Shown here one piece after another: positions 54,215 to 64,000 of a DNA stretch of 64,000 nucleotides. A program made the translations under genes and the position numbers. Numbering within the stretch: the first letter of the stretch is position 1; each line of letters starts with the position of its first letter. The stretch is from CAWAMD01 sp963783045 (GTDB taxonomy: Bacteria > Actinomycetota > Nitriliruptoria > Nitriliruptorales > Nitriliruptoraceae): NCBI GenBank assembly GCA_963783045.1, contig CAWAMD010000002.1, forward strand, positions 62,001 to 126,000, given 5' to 3'. The notes under the pieces are model-generated. The model worked only from the letters and a program-made list of their open reading frames with translations. It was not told where the DNA came from and did not search any database.

Positions 54215-55705
54215 ATGTCCGACTCGCAGACCATCGACCAGGCCGCGGTCGCGGCACCAGCCGATGACCGCTACCCCTGGATCGCCATGGGGGTGGTGCT
54301 GATCGGGACCTTCATGGTGATCCTCGACACCACGATCGTGAACGTCGCCCTGCCCCAGATCGGTGAGGCGCTGCACCGCGGTGACGGCATCGAGTGGATC
54401 GTCACCGCGTACCTGCTGGCCGTCGGCGTGGCCCAGCCCCCCACTGGCTGGCTCGCGGATCGCTACGGCCGCAAGCGGCTGTTCATCGTCAGCCTGGCCC
54501 TGTTCGGGCTGGGATCGTTGCTGTCCGGCCTGTCCCCCACGCTGGAGCTCCTGGTCGGGGCGCGTGTACTCCAGGGGCTCGGCGGGGGTGCGCTCATGCC
54601 GGTCGGGATGGCCATGATCTACGAGCTGTTCCCGCCCGACCGTCGCGGCACGGCCCTCGGGATCTGGGGCGTGGCGGCCATGGCCGGTCCCGCCTTCGGG
54701 CCGGTGATCGGCGGCTACCTCGCCACGGCCGTCAGCTGGCACTGGCTGTTCCTGATCAACGTGCCCATCGGCGTCATCGCGATCATCGCGGCCACGCGTC
54801 TGCTGCGCGACACGGGCTACCGCGAGCGCCGCAGCTTCGACGGCGTCGGGCTGGGCCTGGCCACCGTCGGCCTGGTGGTGCTGCTGTTCGCCCTCGCGCG
54901 GGCCAGCGACTGGGGCTGGATCTCGCCGCTCACCCTCGGCCTGCTCGTCCTCGGTGTGCTCGTCCTCGCCGCGTTCACGCGGTGGGAGCAGCGGGTGGAG
55001 CACCCGGCGATCGACGTGCGGATCTTCACGGTGCCGATCTTCAGCCTGACGCTGGTGGTCATCGCGGCGGCCATCATCGTGCAGTACGGCATCCTCGTGT
55101 TCCTGCCGCTCTCGTTGGAGACGGTCCGGGGTCTGTCCGCGCTGCGCGTCGGGATCATGCTGGTCCCCATGGCGATCGGCGGGGCGATCACCTTCCCGAT
55201 CGGCGGGCGGTTGACCGATCGGATCGGGCCCCGCCTGCCGGTCATCGTCGGTCTCGCCCTGCTCGGGACCTCGGCCTGGATCCTCGGCCACCTCTCGATC
55301 GACTCCCCGACGTGGACGATCGAGGTCGCCGTGTTCCTGCAGGGTCTCGGGTTCGGCTTCTCGATGATGCCCAACTCGGTGACCGGCCTGAACGCGCTGC
55401 CCGCCAGGTTCGTGGCGCAGGCCACCGGGGTCCGCCAGCTGAACGTGCGCGTCGCCGCGTCGTTCGGCGTCGCGGTCCTGGCCACCATCGTGGCATCGAT
55501 CGCCGGCGGCGTGTCCGCCTCCGGGCCGCAGAGCCCCGCTGCGCCGCTGCTGCAGCACGCCTACAACACCGTGTTCGTCATCGCCGCGGGTGTCGCCGTG
55601 GTCGGGGCGATCCTCGGGGTGTTCCTGCCCGGCCGTCGCCGCAACCAGGAGCTTCAGGCCGAACGGGCCGACGAGCACGAGCGGCTGGCCGTCGAGATGG
55701 GCTGA
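54215..55705 (+). CDS. DHA2-family multidrug efflux transporter (EmrB/QacA type)
   Basis: 496 residues from ATG at 54215. Fourteen predicted helices. Motif A WLADRYGRKRLF, motif D1 LDTTIVNVALPQI in helix 1, motif C ALGIWGVAAMAGPAFGPVIGG in helix 5 (antiporter signature). Proton-driven drug exporter class. The frame upstream is open to 54008 but lacks a domain. Convergent with a VOC gene 4 bp away. Confidence 0.93.
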   Translation: MSDSQTIDQAAVAAPADDRYPWIAMGVVLIGTFMVILDTTIVNVALPQIGEALHRGDGIEWIVTAYLLAVGVAQPPTGWLADRYGRKRLFIVSLALFGLGSLLSGLSPTLELLVGARVLQGLGGGALMPVGMAMIYELFPPDRRGTALGIWGVAAMAGPAFGPVIGGYLATAVSWHWLFLINVPIGVIAIIAATRLLRDTGYRERRSFDGVGLGLATVGLVVLLFALARASDWGWISPLTLGLLVLGVLVLAAFTRWEQRVEHPAIDVRIFTVPIFSLTLVVIAAAIIVQYGILVFLPLSLETVRGLSALRVGIMLVPMAIGGAITFPIGGRLTDRIGPRLPVIVGLALLGTSAWILGHLSIDSPTWTIEVAVFLQGLGFGFSMMPNSVTGLNALPARFVAQATGVRQLNVRVAASFGVAVLATIVASIAGGVSASGPQSPAAPLLQHAYNTVFVIAAGVAVVGAILGVFLPGRRRNQELQAERADEHERLAVEMG

Positions 55706-55709
55706 GCGT

Positions 55710-56078
55710 TCAGGCGTAGTCGTCGGGATCGGCCTCGGCGACGCAGAACTCGTTTCCTTCCGGATCCGCGAAGACGGTCCACGCGAAGCCGCCCATGTCG
55801 TGCTCCTCGATCGCCGTTCCACCGAGCTCGAGGATGTCCGCGCGTGTCGCTTGCGCGTCGCTGACCCCGAAGTCGAGGTGGAGTCGGTTGCGTCCCTCGG
55901 TGGGGTCGTCGACCTGCTGCACCGCGAGCGAGACGCCGGCGTTCGGTTGCCGCTCGAGGAAGACGAAACCGGGAAGCCGCTGCCGTTCGCCCACGTCCAG
56001 GAATGCCTTCCAGAACCCGACGACCGCCTCGAGGTCCCGCGCGTTGATAACGATGGATGCCATCTTCACCGTGCCCAC
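55710..56078 (-). CDS. VOC/glyoxalase-like protein
   Basis: 122 residues from GTG at 56078 (AGGAAGG upstream). MASIVINARDLEAVVGFWKAFL starts the first beta-alpha-beta-beta-beta module; the second ends DMGGFAWTVFADPEGNEFCVAE. Common role: glyoxalase, dioxygenase or antibiotic-binding; the local efflux and UvrA-like genes make a resistance role conceivable. Confidence 0.85.
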   Translation of the reverse strand: MGTVKMASIVINARDLEAVVGFWKAFLDVGERQRLPGFVFLERQPNAGVSLAVQQVDDPTEGRNRLHLDFGVSDAQATRADILELGGTAIEEHDMGGFAWTVFADPEGNEFCVAEADPDDYA

Positions 56079-56177
56079 GGACCTTCCTCCCCTTCGTCGC
56101 GGACCCCGGGCTGACCGGGGCTCCCCTTCGACGATAGACGCTGGGAATGCCCGGCACGACGTGGCACCATCGCGCCG

Positions 56178-56627
56178 ATGACCAGCAGCCCCGCGGACAC
56201 CCAGCGCCTGCACGACCTGGCGCGGCTGCGCCGTGTCCGCGACCGGATCGACCGCGAGTACGCCGCGCCGCTGGATGTCGAGGCGCTGGCCCGCGACGCC
56301 CACATGTCGGCCGGGCACCTCAGCCGCGAGTTCCGCCGCGCCTACGGCGAGTCGCCGTACAGCTACCTCATGACGCGACGCATCGAGCGGGCGATGGCGC
56401 TGCTGCGCCGGGGCGACCTCACCGTCACCGAGGTCTGCTTCGCGGTCGGATGCTCGTCGCTGGGGACCTTCAGCACCCGCTTCAAGGAGCTGGTCGGCAT
56501 GCCGCCCAGCACCTACCGGAGCGAAGCGGCGCGGGCGACGGCCGGGATGCCACCGTGCGTGGCGAAGCAGGTGACGAGACCGATCAGGAATCGAGAAGCG
56601 CAGGCCGGCTCGCCCGACATAGCGTGA
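56178..56627 (+). CDS. AraC-type HTH regulator
   Basis: 149 residues, almost only the double helix-turn-helix: RDRIDREYAAPLDVEALARDAHMSAGHLSREFRRAYG, RRIERAMALLRRGDLTVTEVCFAVGCSSLGTFSTRFKELVGMPPSTYR. No ligand domain. Stand-alone AraC HTH proteins often pair with a VOC protein, which follows 33 bp later. Confidence 0.92.
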   Translation: MTSSPADTQRLHDLARLRRVRDRIDREYAAPLDVEALARDAHMSAGHLSREFRRAYGESPYSYLMTRRIERAMALLRRGDLTVTEVCFAVGCSSLGTFSTRFKELVGMPPSTYRSEAARATAGMPPCVAKQVTRPIRNREAQAGSPDIA

Positions 56628-56660
56628 CCGTCATCGCCAGTCACCATGGACGGAGCCGCG

Positions 56661-57071
56661 ATGAACATCACGATCCACTCGAGCATGCTGCCGCAGGACG
56701 ACCCCGAGGCTGCGCTGGCCTTCTACCGCGACACCCTCGGCTTCGAGGTCCGCAACGACGTCGGCTACCAGGGGATGCGCTGGATCACCGTCGGCCCGCC
56801 CGGCCAGCCCGGGACGTCCATCGTGCTGTACCCGCCGGCGGCCACCCCCGGTCTCACCGACGACGAGCACCGCCTCATCGCCGAGATGATGGCCAAGGGC
56901 ACGTTCGCCAGCATCAACCTGGCCACCGAGGATCTCGACGGCACCTTCGAGCGCCTGCAGGCCGGCGACGCCGAGGTCGTCCAGGAGCCGACCGAGCAGC
57001 CGTACGGCGTCCGCGACTGCTCGTTCCGCGATCCCGCGGGCAACCTGGTCCGGATCCAGCAGCTGCGTTGA
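56661..57071 (+). CDS. VOC/glyoxalase-like protein
   Basis: 136 residues from ATG at 56661 (GGAG six bases upstream; ATG at 56646 is weaker). SSMLPQDDPEAALAFYRDTLGFEVRNDV begins the domain; YGVRDCSFRDPAGNLVRIQQ ends it. AraC + VOC + UvrA-like in one row with short gaps suggests one transcript. Confidence 0.88.
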   Translation: MNITIHSSMLPQDDPEAALAFYRDTLGFEVRNDVGYQGMRWITVGPPGQPGTSIVLYPPAATPGLTDDEHRLIAEMMAKGTFASINLATEDLDGTFERLQAGDAEVVQEPTEQPYGVRDCSFRDPAGNLVRIQQLR

Positions 57072-57084
57072 TCCGGAGACACGA

Positions 57085-59472
<2,388 letters not shown>

Positions 59473-59474
59473 TC

Positions 59475-59640
59475 GGGCTGCTGCCGATCAGTCTCGCGTC
59501 CCGGTGGCTGGAGATCCTGAGCGACATCAACCCGGTCAAGCACATCGTCGACGGGGTCCGCGCGGTCTTCCTCGGCGACGTGCTCACGGTGACGACGCCC
59601 GTCGGTGCCCTGCTCACATTCGGGCTGGTGCTCGTCGGTC
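59475..59640 (+). pseudogene. ABC-2 permease C-terminal fragment
   Basis: In the frame reading ...LPISLASRWLEILSDINPVKHIVDGVRAVFLGD... then TTPVGALLTFGLVLVG the segment matches the last two helices of DrrB-type drug ABC permeases (typically ..WL..LSD.NP..H.VDA.R..). There is no start codon or N-terminal two-thirds. It lies right after the UvrA-like stop, a typical drr neighbourhood, so this looks like the remains of a drug ABC transporter operon. Confidence 0.7.
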
Positions 59641-59650
59641 CAGCCAGGGC

Positions 59651-59950
59651 TCAGGCGGTCCGGTGCTCGAGCAGCGCGAGGTGGAGCCGCTGCAGGTCGG
59701 GGCCGGGGTCGCTTCCGAGGTCGTCGGCCAGTCGGCGGCGCAGGCCGTCGTAGCGCTCGAGTGCCTCGCCGTGGCGACCGGTGCGGGACAGCGCGGTCAG
59801 CAGCAGCCCGTGGAGGTGCTCGTCGTAGTGATGGCGAGCGACCGCCGGCGAGAGCTCCGTGACCGCGTCGGCAGGACGGTCGAGGTCCAGCAGCGCGGCG
59901 GCCCGGTGGGCGACGAGCCGTCGCCACACCTCGCTGGCGCGTGACCGCAT
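59651..59950 (-). pseudogene. SARP/BTAD domain fragment
   Basis: 99 residues: ASEVWRRLVAHRAAALLDLDRPADAVTELSPAVARHHYDE, LTALSRTGRHGEALERYDGLRRRLADDLGSDPGPDLQRLHLALL. This is the C-terminal half of a bacterial transcriptional activation domain; the DNA-binding half is missing. A relic of a SARP regulator. Confidence 0.75.
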
Positions 59951-60055
59951 CGGGGCGGCGGCAGGCTCGCCTTGTCGTGCCGTCGGTCGGACCGGATTGC
60001 TGCCTACGACGGCGCCGGGGAGCGCGCGACCGGATCGATGGGGGCGTCGATCCCG

Positions 60056-60544
60056 TCACGTCGCGCGCTGACGCTGCTCGGGCGGGTGGGATGCCGCCAG
60101 GAAGTCCGCGAGGTTGTTCAGGGACGCGGCCATCCCGTTGGCGTGGTCGTCCGGCGAGATCCCGGGCGGCACGTCGTCGGCACGGATCTCCACCGTGGTG
60201 CCGTCACCGGCCTCGCGCAGCGACCACGTCATGGTCATCGTCCCGGCGAACGACGGATCGTCCGAATCGAACTCGACCCGCTGCACGACTCGCTCGTTTC
60301 TGAGCAGCTCGACGAACGTGACCTCGGTGACGTCGCTGTGCTCGGAGCTCTTCCCCGTGCTGCCGTCGAGATAGGTCAGCTCCATCCGGAAGATGCCCCC
60401 GGGCCGCGGGTCGAACGCCAGGATGCGGCCGACCATGTTGCCCGGCGGCAGCCACGTCTCGAGTGCCACCGGGTCGAGCAGCGCGGCGTAGACCTGCTCG
60501 CGTGCGGCCGGGATCACGAGGCTTGTACGATCCGTTCGTCCCAT
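60056..60544 (-). CDS. SRPBCC / AHSA1-type protein
   Basis: 162 residues from ATG at 60544. SLVIPAAREQVYAALLDPVALETWLPP, GGIFRMELTYLD, TMTWSLREAGDGTTVEIRADDVPPGISPDDHANG: START-like fold of the activator-of-Hsp90-ATPase group. Usually a ligand-binding protein of unknown role. It appears complete, unlike its neighbours. Confidence 0.88.
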   Translation of the reverse strand: MGRTDRTSLVIPAAREQVYAALLDPVALETWLPPGNMVGRILAFDPRPGGIFRMELTYLDGSTGKSSEHSDVTEVTFVELLRNERVVQRVEFDSDDPSFAGTMTMTWSLREAGDGTTVEIRADDVPPGISPDDHANGMAASLNNLADFLAASHPPEQRQRAT

Positions 60545-60639
60545 GCGCCGACCGTAGCGCCGCGGGAGCCCGGAGCGCCGGCGTTCGGCCGCAGCTCGAG
60601 GTTGGCTGGTGTCCGCGTGACCACGGTCGGCTGGGGAGC

Positions 60640-60903
60640 TCAGGGCCGGCGCTCGGCGGAGACCAGCACCATCGGGTTCGGGATCGCCAGTCCGCCTCGG
60701 AGGCGTACGCCGTGCCGCCGGACCGGACGGTCTCCTCGATCGCCGTGCGGGTCTCCGCCGGGAAGGTGTCGATCTGCGCCCACGCCCCGAACGCGCGCAG
60801 GAGGGTGTCGATCGACGGCATCCGCCAGGTCGTCGCGACGGTCTCGAGGTGGACGGCGTCGAATCCGGCGCCCTCGAACAGCTCGGTCAGCGTGGCCCCG
60901 TCG
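60640..60903 (-). pseudogene. SAM methyltransferase C-terminal fragment, frameshifted
   Basis: Minus-strand sequence reads ATLTELFEGAGFDAVHLETVATTWRMPSIDTLLRAFG and on, then in another frame GGLAIPNPMVLVSAERRP to the stop. That is the ending of actinobacterial class I methyltransferases (..L.IPNP..LV.A.R.). The SAM-binding half is missing and about one base is lost near 60685-60695. Confidence 0.65.
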
Positions 60904-60904
60904 G

Positions 60905-61171
60905 TCAGGACCACAGCAGGATGGCCAGCACGACGATCGCGCCGACCGCACTGATGCCGAGCGCCGCCCGGCCACCGGGAGCCCCCTCGCGCCACTCGAA
61001 CACCGCGTTGAGGAGGGTCGTCACCAGCAGGCCCAGGGCGATGCCCCAGGCGACCGCCCCGAAGGCGGCGCCCAGGGCGACACCCCCACCGATGCCGAGC
61101 GCGATGAGGAGGCCGAAGTCGGGACGACCGGTTCGGCCGTGCTGAGGAGTCCTGGGAGACTCTCGAGTCAT
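60905..61171 (-). CDS. Small three-helix membrane protein
   Basis: 88 residues from ATG at 61171 (AAGGA upstream). Hydrophobic segments ALGIGGGVALGAAFGAVAW, LGLLVTTLLNAVF and ALGISAVGAIVVLAILL. No family recognised. Confidence 0.55.
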   Translation of the reverse strand: MTRESPRTPQHGRTGRPDFGLLIALGIGGGVALGAAFGAVAWGIALGLLVTTLLNAVFEWREGAPGGRAALGISAVGAIVVLAILLWS

Positions 61172-61183
61172 GCCGATCACGTC

Positions 61184-61218
61184 CTTCGCGCGTCACGGGT
61201 TCTTCGCGCGTCACGGGT
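61184..61218. repeat. 17-bp direct repeat
   Basis: cttcgcgcgtcacgggt at 61184 and 61202, one base apart, in the divergent promoter region. Confidence 0.85.
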
Positions 61219-61372
61219 CCAAACAAGCAGTGTCGGTGAGATCCGGTCGAGAGACGACCGGCCCGCCCAGGGCGGCAGAACGACCCACCTGCCGGTGCGG
61301 CCGTTGCCGCGGCCTGGACACACGGACACCTGCCGCGGCCCTCGACGCCGCCGAGACCGGGACACTGCGGCC

Positions 61373-62122
61373 GTGGACCATGCGACGCTCGTCACGGCAG
61401 CCGCGGCCCTCGGGCTCGCGGTGGTCCACGTCGTGGCACGGCGGTTCGAGGAGGCGTTCCACGGCATCCCGCGCAGCCGCTGGCTGTCGGTGGGCGGCGG
61501 CGTGTCCGTCGCTTACGTCTTCGTCCATCTGCTGCCCGAGCTGACCCGGTTGCAGGGCGAGCTCAACGACACGGGTGCTGTCGCCGCAAGCCTCCCGCAC
61601 GAGCTCTGGATCGGTGCACTGCTCGGGCTGGTGGTCTTCTACGGGTTGGAGCGGCTCGTGTCGCGACCGAGCGACACCGGCGCCGGATCCGCGAGCGCGG
61701 TGGTCGGCGGCCCCGGGTCTTCCGGGCTCGGTTGGCTCCACATCGGCTCGTACGCGGTCTACAACGGCATCGCCGGCTACGTGCTGCTCGAGCAGCAGGA
61801 AGCGGGCGCTACCAGCCTCGCCCTCTACGCGGCCGCGATCGCCGTGCACTTCGTCGTCAACGACCACGCCCTCGTCGAGGACCACGGTGAGCTGTACCGG
61901 TCCCGCGGCCGATGGCTCGTCGCCGCAGCCGTCGTCGGCGGCTGGCTGCTGTCGTTGCGCGGATCGGTGGACACGACGACGATGGCGCTGCTGCTCGCCT
62001 TCATGGCCGGCGGCATCGTCCTCAACGTCCTCAAGGAGGAGCTCCCCGAGGAGCGTCGGAGCCGCTTCACGGCCTTCGCTGCCGCGGCCGTTGGCTACGC
62101 CGCCCTCCTGTCCGCCTTCTGA
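61373..62122 (+). CDS. Multi-pass membrane protein, ZIP-like in appearance
   Basis: 249 residues from GTG at 61373. Seven to eight helices, some with polar residues inside (VAYVFVHLLPELTRL, VHFVVNDHALVEDHGE). The His/Glu/Asp pattern resembles metal-transporting ZIP proteins, but the family signature is not clear. Conserved-looking, complete; function unknown. Confidence 0.65.
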   Translation: MDHATLVTAAAALGLAVVHVVARRFEEAFHGIPRSRWLSVGGGVSVAYVFVHLLPELTRLQGELNDTGAVAASLPHELWIGALLGLVVFYGLERLVSRPSDTGAGSASAVVGGPGSSGLGWLHIGSYAVYNGIAGYVLLEQQEAGATSLALYAAAIAVHFVVNDHALVEDHGELYRSRGRWLVAAAVVGGWLLSLRGSVDTTTMALLLAFMAGGIVLNVLKEELPEERRSRFTAFAAAAVGYAALLSAF

Positions 62123-62361
62123 CGCCGCGCCGTTCACGCCGGCTGGCACCTGGCAGGCAGCTGCGCCTCCTGTCGGGCCACACCCCCCGTCGAGCTCGTC
62201 GGTGAGCTGCCTCACCACGCGTGACGCCACGGCCAACGCGGCGCTGGTGCGACCAACGGTTGTCGCCCTGTGCACGGGACGCACCGCACACGCCGACGAA
62301 CGAGCGTTCGGATCGGTGGGTTGACGCCAGACGCCTGCGGCAGGTAGAGAACAGACGTTCG

Positions 62362-63408
62362 ATGAGCGGGGGTGGTGTGTCGAGGTTCGACGGGGTCGCA
62401 CTCGTATCGCTGGAGACGGGGGACATCGAGCCGGAGCTTGCCTGCGCCGAGCTGCTTCGCGCTCTGCCCGAAGGCATGGTGCTGCTCGACGGTTCCAGGC
62501 GTGCCGCCAGAGCCTGGGTTCCGGGTGTGGGCGCCGCACTGCCGGCCGACGCGCCGTCACCAGACCCTGTCGCGCTGGTGCCGCTAACGCGGGTGCCACG
62601 GGGAAGCCGGCGCCGAACAGCGGTGGATCTCGCTCGCGTCTGCAGCTCCGGGCAGCCAGGCCGGTGGCGGGCGGCACGCATCGCATGGATGTCGCCCGCG
62701 GTGACCGAGGGCTGGACCGCGGTCCGCCCCCTCGCTGGTGGACGGACCCATCTGGTGCTGCCGGACGAGTCGTGGACCGCGTGCGGTCGACTTCCAGCCC
62801 ACGGCCCGCCAGGCGAACTCCGCGCCGCGGACTGTCCGCGCTGCCTTCGCAGCCCGACGGCCGCAGACGCGTTCCACCGCCAGCTTGGTGACCTCGAGGA
62901 GCTGGCCGATCTGGTCGGCCCCCTCGCCGCAGCCACCGCGGCGAGGCTATGGCCCCGTCTGGCTCACCTCTCGCCCGAGACCTGCCCGCCGCTGCTCGAC
63001 GGGATGGTCGGCAGCCTTCTCCATCGCCGGCCCGGCGCGCCCAGCGTGACGGAAACGCTGACGCTGCTCGGCCGCCATGCGTCGGTTGCCTCGCCGCCGG
63101 TACGGCGGTGGGCGGCTCAGGAAGCCCGGAGGCTGCTCGCGTCGAGGCTGGCCCGGATCACCAGTCGCCATCCGGCCCGGCTGGATGCGGGGGTCGCATC
63201 CCAACTCCGTCTGGTGCAGGCGCTGCTGCCGACTCGTGAGGCAGCCACGGCGCTGGTCGACCTGCTCGAGCGCTTCGGTCCTGCCCCCGCGATGGAGCCG
63301 CTCGTGCTCGAGACCGTCCGTGGCGCGGGGACCGACCTTCCGGAACGGGTCGAGCAGTGGCGGCGCCGGCACGAGGTCGCGGCCGCGCTGAGCCGCCTCG
63401 GCGGATAG
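62362..63408 (+). CDS. Unrecognised protein upstream of MoxR ATPase
   Basis: 348 residues from ATG at 62362. No known domain. The middle contains a Cys group (ACGR...AADCPRCLRSP) that may bind zinc; the last 160 residues are helical repeats (LWPRLAHLSPETCPPLLDGMV, RRWAAQEARRLLASRLARI) like HEAT/TPR. Only 8 bp separate it from the ATPase gene, so the two probably act together. Confidence 0.65.
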   Translation: MSGGGVSRFDGVALVSLETGDIEPELACAELLRALPEGMVLLDGSRRAARAWVPGVGAALPADAPSPDPVALVPLTRVPRGSRRRTAVDLARVCSSGQPGRWRAARIAWMSPAVTEGWTAVRPLAGGRTHLVLPDESWTACGRLPAHGPPGELRAADCPRCLRSPTAADAFHRQLGDLEELADLVGPLAAATAARLWPRLAHLSPETCPPLLDGMVGSLLHRRPGAPSVTETLTLLGRHASVASPPVRRWAAQEARRLLASRLARITSRHPARLDAGVASQLRLVQALLPTREAATALVDLLERFGPAPAMEPLVLETVRGAGTDLPERVEQWRRRHEVAAALSRLGG

Positions 63409-63416
63409 GAGTCGAG

Positions 63417-64000
63417 ATGTCCGAAACCGCGGTGCTGCTGGCCGTCATCCGCGCAGCGGGTCGGGCCAGGGTGCCGGTGCTGCTGTGGAGCACGCCGGGG
63501 ACCGGCAAGTCGGAGCTCGTCGAGACGCTCGGGCGCCTCGACGGGCTCCACACCGAGGTCGTCATCGGATCGCTGCGGGAGCCTGCGGATCTGAACGGGT
63601 TGCCGGTGGTCCAGCCGGACGGGTCGGTGGTCATGGCGCCGCCGCGGTGGGCACAGAACCTCGTCGACGCGGATGGTGGCTACCTCTTCCTCGACGAGCT
63701 GAGCACGGCCGCACCGTCGGTCCAGGCCGCGATGCTGCGCGTGGCCAAGGACCGGGTCGTCGGTGACCTGGCGCTGCCGCCCGGGACACGGATCGTCGCG
63801 GCCGCCAACCCCGTCGACGCGGCGGCGGGCGGGTGGGAGCTCGCCGCACCGACCGCGAACCGGTTCCTCCACCTCGATCACCGTCCGGAGTTCGACGCCT
63901 GGGTCGAGGGGCTGTCCGTCGGCTTCGATGCCGTGACCGCCGCCCACGACCACATCCCGCTGACCGACGGGACGCCACGGCAGCTGGCCCGCGAGACCGC
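63417..64000 (+). CDS. MoxR-type AAA ATPase (partial)
   Basis: ATG at 63417 (AGGAG five bases upstream); 194 residues are visible before the window ends. Walker A STPGTGKSEL (about residues 27-36), Walker B GYLFLDEL (about 87-94), sensor-1 segment IVAAANPVD. MoxR ATPases act as chaperones with a partner, often a VWA or metallopeptidase protein encoded just downstream; the partner would be beyond position 64000. Confidence 0.88.
   Translation, partial: MSETAVLLAVIRAAGRARVPVLLWSTPGTGKSELVETLGRLDGLHTEVVIGSLREPADLNGLPVVQPDGSVVMAPPRWAQNLVDADGGYLFLDELSTAAPSVQAAMLRVAKDRVVGDLALPPGTRIVAAANPVDAAAGGWELAAPTANRFLHLDHRPEFDAWVEGLSVGFDAVTAAHDHIPLTDGTPRQLARET

Overview
The window is very GC-rich and gene-dense, with short intergenic gaps, many 4-bp start/stop overlaps and frequent GTG starts. 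The first 13 kb carries, on the minus strand, DUF2342 zincin, tilS, hpt, ftsH, folE, folP, folB, folK, a DUF2520 Rossmann protein, panC, panD, nadC, coaX and lysS. This is the order known from Mycobacterium tuberculosis and other Actinomycetota, so the source is an actinobacterium. The BTAD regulator, the stressosome genes, lone Ku and a c-type cytochrome fit that; a deep-branching lineage (for example Nitriliruptoria) is my guess, not shown by the sequence. No rRNA, tRNA, CRISPR array, insertion sequence or phage gene was seen.

Layout. 1-13.2 kb: conserved core block for pantothenate/CoA, NAD, folate, purine salvage, tRNA-Ile lysidine modification and FtsH proteolysis. 13.3-17 kb: secreted or membrane proteins of unknown role (a lipoprotein with an SPTAPA-type repeat linker, single-pass proteins). 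17-29.9 kb: metabolic and stress genes (two reductases, SDR, pirin, Ku, membrane alpha/beta hydrolase, orphan PAS histidine kinase, carbamate kinase, hotdog protein, YeiH-type transporter, DoxX-like protein, Usp-like protein). 30-37 kb: ion transport and redox: a P2-type cation ATPase, a membrane cytochrome c, and a tight operon of HMA metallochaperone, P1B-type ATPase with CPG instead of CPC, and a Crp/Fnr regulator, with an FNR-like palindrome upstream. 37-47 kb: cupin, repeat-built coiled coil, DUF6629, OsmC-SnoaL fusion, a BTAD/AAA/TPR regulator with CGGTAGC direct repeats at its start, SDR, MocR regulator with its own repeat operator, and an ArsR-CDF metal efflux pair. 47-54 kb: small proteins, a PadR/permease-prefix pair, then a stressosome operon RsbR-RsbS-RsbT-RsbX whose last gene is an unusual RsbU_N-PAS-histidine kinase, and a convergent disrupted kinase. 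54-61 kb: drug-resistance-like genes (DHA2 efflux pump, VOC proteins, AraC, UvrA-like ABC protein) followed by a string of gene fragments (ABC-2 permease, SARP, methyltransferase). 61-64 kb: membrane proteins, then an unrecognised protein directly upstream of a MoxR-type AAA ATPase that runs off the end.

Four otherwise intact genes (epimerase, heptad-repeat protein, permease-prefix protein, histidine kinase) and one fragment are broken by single-base frame changes. That is more than expected for one 64-kb stretch. Either the assembly has residual indels or several genes are decaying; the reads would decide. Shadow ORFs of up to about 1000 codons on the wrong strand are common because of the GC content and were left out.
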